From positions 1-64,000 of the forward strand of contig NZ_RQXX01000002.1 of NCBI RefSeq assembly GCF_004011175.1: DNA of 64,000 nucleotides, given 5' to 3'. Source of the stretch: Mesobaculum littorinae (GTDB lineage Bacteria; Pseudomonadota; Alphaproteobacteria; Rhodobacterales; Rhodobacteraceae). The position numbers and the translations under genes are program-made. The notes beneath the pieces were generated by a model. It did not search any database, was not told the DNA's origin, and saw only the letters and a list, made by a program, of their open reading frames with translations. Shown in pieces: positions 59,027 to 64,000 of this stretch. Position 1 is the stretch's first letter; each line of letters opens with the position of its first letter.

Positions 59027-61645
59027 TTGTCGTCTATTGACCTGCATCTCCTGTTTCAAAGAGCATCGGAAGATGTCTCCGTGGTGTTTGAATCCGCGGC
59101 CGCGCTGGCGGTGCGTCATACCCATGGCGCGGTCGAGATCGTCCATCTTGTGTCGGCGCTGGCTGGACATCCGCAGGCGGCCGAGCTGATCGCCCGGGCC
59201 GGTGGCGATGCGGCGGCCTGCGGGGGCGAGGCGCGGTCGGCGCTTGAGCAGATGACGCGCGGATCGGCGGGGGCGCCATCGCTGTCGCAGCCGCTGGTCG
59301 CCCTGCTGCGCGAGGCCTGGCTGACGGCCACGCTGCGGTTTGGCCGCGACCGGGTAGGCGTGGCAAGTCTGCTTCTGACCATGGTGTCCGAGACCGAGCC
59401 GCGGGCGATCCTGCGCCGCACGGTTCCGTCGCTTCTGTCGTTGGACGCGGGCCTTCTGGAACAGGCGATCCGCGATGAAGAAACTGCTCCGACCTCCGGG
59501 CCGGTCACATCGCGGCCCGCCCCCTCGGGCGAGGATTTCCTGGCCGAGTATGCGACGGACCTGACGCAGGCGGCCCGGGACGGGCGCGTCGATGACATCG
59601 TCGGTCGCGACGCCGAGCTGCGGCAGATGATCGACGTGCTGGTGCGGCGGCGCCAGAACAACCCCATCCTCGTGGGCGAGGCCGGCGTCGGCAAGACCGC
59701 GATCGTCGAGGCGCTGGCCCTGGCCATCGCCCGTGGCGAGGTTCCGGGACGGCTGGCGCAGGTCTCTCTTCACGTGCTCGACCTTAGCCTTTTGCAGGCG
59801 GGGGCGGGCGTGAAGGGCGAATTCGAACGGCGGCTGAAGGGGGTCGTCGACCAGGTGGCCGCCAGCGAGACGCCCGTGATCCTGTTCATCGACGAGGCTC
59901 ACACCATGGTGGGCGCAGGCGGTGCCGCGGGCCAGGGCGATGCGGCCAACATCCTCAAACCCGCGCTGGCGCGGGGAGATCTGCGCACCATCGCCGCGAC
60001 AACCTGGTCGGAATACAAGAAGTACTTTGAAAAGGACCCCGCGCTCAGCCGCAGGTTCCAGACGGTCAAGGTGGATGAACCCGACATCGAACGCGCGATC
60101 CGCATGATCCGCGCCGTCGCGCCCAAGTTCCAGGACCACCACGGCGTCGCCATTCGCGACAGCGCCGTGCGCGCGGCGGTCGAACTGTCGGCGCGCTACC
60201 TGCCCGAACGGCAACTGCCCGACAAGGCGGTCAGCCTGATCGACACCGCCGGCGCGGCCGTATCCATGAGCCGCGAGACCGAGCCCGAGACGCTGGCGGC
60301 GCGGCGCAGCGAGCGTCGCTATCTTCAGGACGAGATCGCCGCGCTGGAGGCCGAACCCCTGACGACCGGTCGCGACACCCGGCTTGAGGAACTGCACCGC
60401 GATCTGGCCCGCGCCGAGGACGAGATCGCCCGCCTGGGCCAGGATCTCGATACCCAACGCGCGCTGGCCGACGAAGCCGATGCGGTGCTGACCGAGGGCG
60501 GCAGCGACGTGATGGCACGACTGGCCGAGCACGAGGCGCGGTTGGCCGAGGTCGCGGGCGAGGCGCCGATGGTGCATCGCGTCGTCGACGCCGAGGCCAT
60601 TGCCGCCGTGATCGCCCGCTGGACCGGGATCCCCGCGGGACGGATGCTGCGCAGCCAGATCGAGGCCGTGACCGCGCTGCCCGACCGGATGAAGGCGCGG
60701 GTGCTGGGGCAGGACGCGGCGATCGACGCGCTGTGCCAGTCCGTTTCCGTGTCGCGCGCGGGCCTGCGCGATCCGCGGCGCCCGCAGGGGGTGTTCCTGA
60801 TGCTCGGCACCTCGGGCATCGGCAAGACCGAGACGGCGCTGGCGCTGGCGGACGAGCTGCATGGCGGCAGCTCGGCGCTGACCGTGATCAACATGTCCGA
60901 GTTCAAGGAAGAGCATAAGGTCTCGCTGCTGATGGGCTCTCCCCCGGGCTACGTGGGCTATGGCGAGGGCGGCGTGCTGACCGAGGCGGTGCGCCGGCGT
61001 CCACATGGCGTTCTGCTGCTGGACGAAATCGACAAGGCGCACGAGGGCGTGCAGGAGATCTTCTACCAGGTGTTCGACAAGGGCGTGCTGCGCGACGGCG
61101 AGGGTCGCGACGTGGATTTTCGCAACGTGACGATCCTGATGACCGCGAACAGCGGCACCGAAACGCTGGCCACGCTGGCCGAGGACCCCGAGACGATGCC
61201 CGAGGGCGACGCGCTGGTCGAGGCGCTGCGCCCCGAGCTGGACCGCCGGTTCAAGCCCGCGTTTCTGGGGCGGCTCGAGATCCTGCCGTTCCTGCCGCTG
61301 GGCAAGGACGTGCTGGCCGGCATCGTCGACCTTCAGATCGACCGCATCGCCGACCGGATGCGCGACAGCCACGGCGCCGACCTGACCGTCACGCCGCAGG
61401 CGCGCGACGCGCTTGTCGACCGTGCCGTCGCCGGGGACACCGGCGCGCGCGCGATCGAGGCGATGCTGGGGCGGCAGGTCCTGCCCCGGCTTGCGGATTT
61501 CTTTCTGGCCTCGCTTCTGGGCGGGACCAGCCCCTCCACCGTCGAGCTGGGGCTCGACGCGGACGGGGCGTTCCGGGTGAGTTCACCCGATGGGGACGCG
61601 CAGCGCCGCGACCCCGAACCGGAGGCGCCCCGTAAAGTGAGCTGA
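59027..61645 (+). CDS. tssH: T6SS sheath-recycling ATPase TssH (ClpV)
   Basis: This 872-residue Clp-family AAA+ ATPase has Walker A motifs GEAGVGKT at 217-224 and GTSGIGKT at about 594-601, Walker B LFIDEAHTMVG and LLLDEIDKAHEG, and the N-terminal repeat domain (LLFQRASEDVSVVFESAA, HTHGAVEIVHLVSAL). ClpV pulls contracted TssB-TssC sheaths apart for reuse. The start is a TTG at 59027 with AGAGGG 8 bases upstream; no ATG in frame fits the domain. It opens the rightward T6SS arm, divergent from tssA across a 222-bp AT-richer gap. Confidence 0.95.
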   Translation: MSSIDLHLLFQRASEDVSVVFESAAALAVRHTHGAVEIVHLVSALAGHPQAAELIARAGGDAAACGGEARSALEQMTRGSAGAPSLSQPLVALLREAWLTATLRFGRDRVGVASLLLTMVSETEPRAILRRTVPSLLSLDAGLLEQAIRDEETAPTSGPVTSRPAPSGEDFLAEYATDLTQAARDGRVDDIVGRDAELRQMIDVLVRRRQNNPILVGEAGVGKTAIVEALALAIARGEVPGRLAQVSLHVLDLSLLQAGAGVKGEFERRLKGVVDQVAASETPVILFIDEAHTMVGAGGAAGQGDAANILKPALARGDLRTIAATTWSEYKKYFEKDPALSRRFQTVKVDEPDIERAIRMIRAVAPKFQDHHGVAIRDSAVRAAVELSARYLPERQLPDKAVSLIDTAGAAVSMSRETEPETLAARRSERRYLQDEIAALEAEPLTTGRDTRLEELHRDLARAEDEIARLGQDLDTQRALADEADAVLTEGGSDVMARLAEHEARLAEVAGEAPMVHRVVDAEAIAAVIARWTGIPAGRMLRSQIEAVTALPDRMKARVLGQDAAIDALCQSVSVSRAGLRDPRRPQGVFLMLGTSGIGKTETALALADELHGGSSALTVINMSEFKEEHKVSLLMGSPPGYVGYGEGGVLTEAVRRRPHGVLLLDEIDKAHEGVQEIFYQVFDKGVLRDGEGRDVDFRNVTILMTANSGTETLATLAEDPETMPEGDALVEALRPELDRRFKPAFLGRLEILPFLPLGKDVLAGIVDLQIDRIADRMRDSHGADLTVTPQARDALVDRAVAGDTGARAIEAMLGRQVLPRLADFFLASLLGGTSPSTVELGLDADGAFRVSSPDGDAQRRDPEPEAPRKVS

Positions 61646-61656
61646 GGTCCCCCAAG

Positions 61657-61675
61657 GGGCCCCGCTACGGGGCCC
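61657..61675 (+). terminator. Stem-loop after clpV
   Basis: Perfect 8-bp arms GGGCCCCG and CGGGGCCC enclose a CTA loop, 11 bases after the clpV stop, followed by GCGTTTC. The weak T-run makes it a likely attenuator or partial terminator between clpV and hcp, allowing hcp to be expressed from its own upstream promoter. Confidence 0.6.
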
Positions 61676-61746
61676 GCGTTTCAAAGGCCTCGATCCTGCA
61701 ACTTCCAACCCGCTCCCACAGCAACCCAACCACGGAGAGAGACGAC

Positions 61747-62223
61747 ATGCCAATCTATCTTCAACTCGACGGCATCCCGGGCGACGCGACGCACGAGACC
61801 CACAAGAAGTGGATGGATATCGAGTCGCTTCACTGGAACGTGTCGCGCAACATGAACACCTCGGCCGGCTCGACCGCGAACCGCGAAGCCTCCGAGCCCA
61901 CCGTCAGCGAAATCGTCCTGACCAAGGTGTCGGACAGCTCGTCGACCAAGCTGTTCGCCGAGGCCTGCACCGGCCGCACCGGCAAGACTACGACCATCCA
62001 CCTGGTGACCACCGGCAACCCCGGCGACACCTACATCGAGTACAAGCTGACCAACACGCTGGTGGCGAACTACTCGGTCGATACCTCGGGCGACCGGCCG
62101 GTCGAAACGATCCGGCTGAACTTCACCAAGATGGAAGTGAAGTACATCCCGCACGACGAGAACCACAAGCCGATGTCGCCGATGATCGCCTCTTACGATC
62201 TGTCGACCACCAAGGCGGCCTGA
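61747..62223 (+). CDS. hcp: T6SS tube protein Hcp (TssD)
   Basis: This 158-residue protein begins MPIYLQLDGIPGDATHETHK and continues with LHWNVSRNM, SEIVLTKVSDSSSTKLFAEA, NPGDTYIEYKLTNTLVANYS and ETIRLNFTKMEVKYIP. These are the standard Hcp1-family blocks. Hcp forms the ring stack expelled through the sheath and often carries small effectors. GGAGAGAG 7-8 bases before the ATG is a strong ribosome binding site. Two perfect hairpins follow the gene. Confidence 0.96.
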   Translation: MPIYLQLDGIPGDATHETHKKWMDIESLHWNVSRNMNTSAGSTANREASEPTVSEIVLTKVSDSSSTKLFAEACTGRTGKTTTIHLVTTGNPGDTYIEYKLTNTLVANYSVDTSGDRPVETIRLNFTKMEVKYIPHDENHKPMSPMIASYDLSTTKAA

Positions 62224-62266
62224 TCGCGACCGCGATCCTAGGGGAGGGGCGGTCGCCCGACCGCCC
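62222..62266 (+). promoter_or_regulatory. Two stem-loops directly after hcp
   Basis: The first is GATCGCG-AC-CGCGATC at 62222-62237, overlapping the stop codon. The second is GGGCGGTCG-CC-CGACCGCCC at 62247-62266. Both have perfect arms and no following U-run. They suit mRNA stabilisation or partial termination that keeps Hcp far more abundant than the products of the downstream genes. Confidence 0.7.
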
Positions 62267-62311
62267 GTCCCGTGCCTTGACCCGCCGACCGATCTGCAAG
62301 GAACCCCCCCG

Positions 62312-63334
62312 ATGCCCGATCTTCAGGATGTCCTAAACCGCGTCGAGAATACCGAACGCAAGTACGACACCAACTGGGTCCGCCCCCTGTCGAACGCCTA
62401 CGTCATGGCCCACGCACGGGTCCGGGATGTGCTGGACGATCAGCGCAAGTTCGATGCGCTGGTGGCGGATCTGCTGATCACGGCGGTATCCATGGGGATG
62501 GGCGCTGGACTGGGCGCGCTGTTTGCCAAGACGACGCTGAAATCCGTCGCGGCCGATGCGGCGGTCAACTACGTGATCCGCCGCAACATGGTGCGCACCT
62601 TCAATGCCATAGCGGCGGTCGACGAGAACAAGGCGCTGAGCTTCCTCATCTCGCGTGGCTGGGACGAGGCCGAGCGCCGGCTGAGCGCGCAGGCCAAGAC
62701 GGCGGTGGGCAACCTCGCCGCGCCGCGGCCCGGGCTGCAGGCGGCGCTGACCGATCCGCAGATCTTCCAGAACCGTCTAGCCACCTATGTCGACGAGGCG
62801 CTGATCGCGATCAGCTCGGTCGCGATGGACCTCAACGAATCCGACCTGCCCGCCGAGACGAAAGAGCGGCTGGCGCAGGCAATGCTCGACTCGGCCGTGA
62901 TCCGCAACGCGCCGGTTACCCCGGTCTTTCCCGACGAACGCGTCGGCGCCCAGCGGCTTGAGCTGGGCATCTACATGACGCTGATCATGGACAGCGACCG
63001 GTTCGTGGAAGGCACCGGTTTCCTGATGGGTGGCGCGGGGGCCATGCGCTGGGACAAGGGACGCCCCATCAATGTGCCCACCGGACATCCCGATTACCCG
63101 CGGGCATACTCGCGGCATGAGATCTCGGGAAGCGGGGCGGCGCAATCGGCCAGCCTTGAGGCGGGACGGATCGAATACGATCAGCCGGGGCGCAAGATCG
63201 AAAGCCGGATCGATGACCTGCACGAGGCATACTACGGACGCCCCTTCTTTTCCGGCAGGTCGGACCGCGACGAGCTCGTGCGCGCGGAACGCGTCTACCA
63301 ACGTCTTGCCGGGATGACCGCGCCGGCATTCTAG
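62312..63334 (+). CDS. Uncharacterised protein between hcp and vgrG (candidate T6SS effector or adaptor)
   Basis: This 340-residue protein has no family I recognise. It has a charged helical N-terminus, a glycine-rich hydrophobic stretch at about residues 52-71 (LLITAVSMGMGAGLGALFAK), a mixed helical middle, and a Gly/Tyr/Asp-rich C-terminal third from about residue 235 (GTGFLMGGAGAMRWDKG, HPDYPRAYSRHEISGSGAAQ). There is no signal peptide. Its position between hcp and vgrG is where effectors and their loaders are commonly encoded, and no immunity-like gene follows before vgrG. A membrane-active toxin or a structural accessory are both possible. Confidence 0.75.
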   Translation: MPDLQDVLNRVENTERKYDTNWVRPLSNAYVMAHARVRDVLDDQRKFDALVADLLITAVSMGMGAGLGALFAKTTLKSVAADAAVNYVIRRNMVRTFNAIAAVDENKALSFLISRGWDEAERRLSAQAKTAVGNLAAPRPGLQAALTDPQIFQNRLATYVDEALIAISSVAMDLNESDLPAETKERLAQAMLDSAVIRNAPVTPVFPDERVGAQRLELGIYMTLIMDSDRFVEGTGFLMGGAGAMRWDKGRPINVPTGHPDYPRAYSRHEISGSGAAQSASLEAGRIEYDQPGRKIESRIDDLHEAYYGRPFFSGRSDRDELVRAERVYQRLAGMTAPAF

Positions 63335-63398
63335 GCCGACATGCCGGGATGACGACCCGGCGCGGGTCCGCATGGGGCGGGCAATGCGAAAGGAGCGC

Positions 63399-64000
63399 AT
63401 GGTGAACGCCGAAACGGATTTCGTTCAAGCCGACCGTATCCTGAGGGTCGAGACCCCGCTGGGCAATGATGTGCTTCTGGCGCAGAAGCTCAGCCTGCGC
63501 GAGGCGGTATCGGACCTTTTCACCGGGCGCGTCGCGGTGCGGTCGAAACTGCCCGAGCTGAAGCCCGACATCCTGCTGGGCAAGACCGTCGATGTCAGCC
63601 TTGAACTCAGCCATGGCGTGCGGCGGACCTGGAATGCGCTGGTCAGCGACCTGATCGCCGGCCCGCGCCAAAGCCGGGGTCTGCGCAGTTACGACCTGAT
63701 CCTGAAGCCGCAGCTGTGGTTGCTGGCCCAGACCTCGGACTGTCGGATCTGGCGCGACAAGACCGCGCTCGACGTCGCGCGCGAGCTTCTCGGCGAACAC
63801 GGCATCCCGGCGCCCGAAACCTCGGGCGTGGTCGATCCGGTCCCGCCGCAGCATTACTCGGTGCAGTGGAACGAAACCGATCTCGCCTACCTCACCCGGC
63901 GGCTGGAAGAAGACGGCCTGTTCTACTGGTTCACCCATGAACCGGGCGCACACCGGATGCACATCGCCTCGCACGCAGCGGGCTACATCGGCAACGAGGA
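63399..64000 (+). CDS. vgrG: T6SS spike protein VgrG (TssI), N-terminal part, cut by the window edge
   Basis: The frame runs open to the end of the window, giving about 200 residues. It starts at the ATG at 63399 with AAAGGAG 5 bases upstream. The N-terminal gp27-like domain is clear: VETPLGNDVLLAQKLSLREA, SDLFTGRVAVRSKLPEL, LRSYDLILKPQLWLLAQTSD, CRIWRDKTALDVARELL and QWNETDLAYLTRRLEEDGLF. Any C-terminal extension or effector domain lies beyond this window. Confidence 0.93.
   Translation, partial: MVNAETDFVQADRILRVETPLGNDVLLAQKLSLREAVSDLFTGRVAVRSKLPELKPDILLGKTVDVSLELSHGVRRTWNALVSDLIAGPRQSRGLRSYDLILKPQLWLLAQTSDCRIWRDKTALDVARELLGEHGIPAPETSGVVDPVPPQHYSVQWNETDLAYLTRRLEEDGLFYWFTHEPGAHRMHIASHAAGYIGNE

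Noticed and set aside
1-64000. Search for tRNA, rRNA, CRISPR arrays, intact insertion sequences or a prophage
   Set aside because: I saw no cloverleaf-like tRNA sequence, rRNA segment, regularly spaced repeats, transposase motif or phage structural gene apart from the T6SS tail-like proteins.

Overview
The window is GC-rich, densely packed DNA that looks like a chromosome or large replicon of a Rhodobacterales alphaproteobacterium (Rhodobacter/Paracoccus/Roseobacter type). The grounds are gene content and order: norCBQD with NnrU/NnrS, pseudoazurin, TRAP transporters, an L-fucose-type pathway, a TreS-maltokinase/GlgE pair and a TssJ-less type VI secretion system (T6SS). I could run no database search, so all assignments rest on motifs, gene order and recalled family features.

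Layout. 0.3-4.7 kb: small accessory genes (an AraC regulator, SDR and hydrolase; a TetR regulator divergent from a second SDR), with two diverged copies of a 70-bp intergenic repeat. 4.8-15.8 kb: a nitric-oxide detoxification/denitrification island. One leftward operon, norC-norB-norQ-norD, two small ORFs, nnrU and hemN, lies opposite genes for a small disulfide-type protein (DUF1858-like), pseudoazurin, NnrS and an NsrR-like Rrf2 regulator. A cysteine-free Crp/Fnr protein (NnrR/Dnr-like) sits inside the island, and matching 14-bp boxes lie before norC and before the pseudoazurin gene. No nitrite reductase gene is present in the window. 15.8-17.4 kb: decayed DNA containing a broken toxin-antitoxin pair. 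17.4-23.4 kb: a membrane-anchored NYN ribonuclease and the trehalose-to-alpha-glucan pair TreS-maltokinase and GlgE.

23.5-30.4 kb: a partly decayed catabolic region. Late L-fucose pathway enzymes (2-keto-3-deoxy-fuconate dehydrogenase and diketo-deoxy-fuconate hydrolase) and a MaoC protein lie among pseudogenes: an FMN-dependent hydroxyacid oxidase, a Gfo/Idh/MocA oxidoreductase and an XRE regulator. A sulfatase and its formylglycine-generating enzyme are divergently placed here. 30.5-39.0 kb: an intact aldonate/hexuronate regulon, gntR-dctPQM-idnD-kdgK, divergent from uxuA-uxuB, converging on 2-keto-3-deoxygluconate.

39.2-64.0 kb: a T6SS locus. A leftward run of overlapping genes encodes tssB, tssC, a second tssC, tagJ, tssE, tssF, tssG, an FHA protein, tssK, tssL-OmpA, tssM, a TagF-PP2C fusion and finally a Wza-like outer-membrane lipoprotein; tssA lies just upstream. 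The rightward arm has tssH/clpV, hcp, an unrecognised 340-residue protein and the start of vgrG, cut by the window edge. Notable features are the absence of tssJ, a PP2C domain that has lost metal-binding aspartates, an FHA domain without the usual phosphothreonine-binding residues, tandem TssC paralogues, and the unknown protein between hcp and vgrG, which is a candidate effector.
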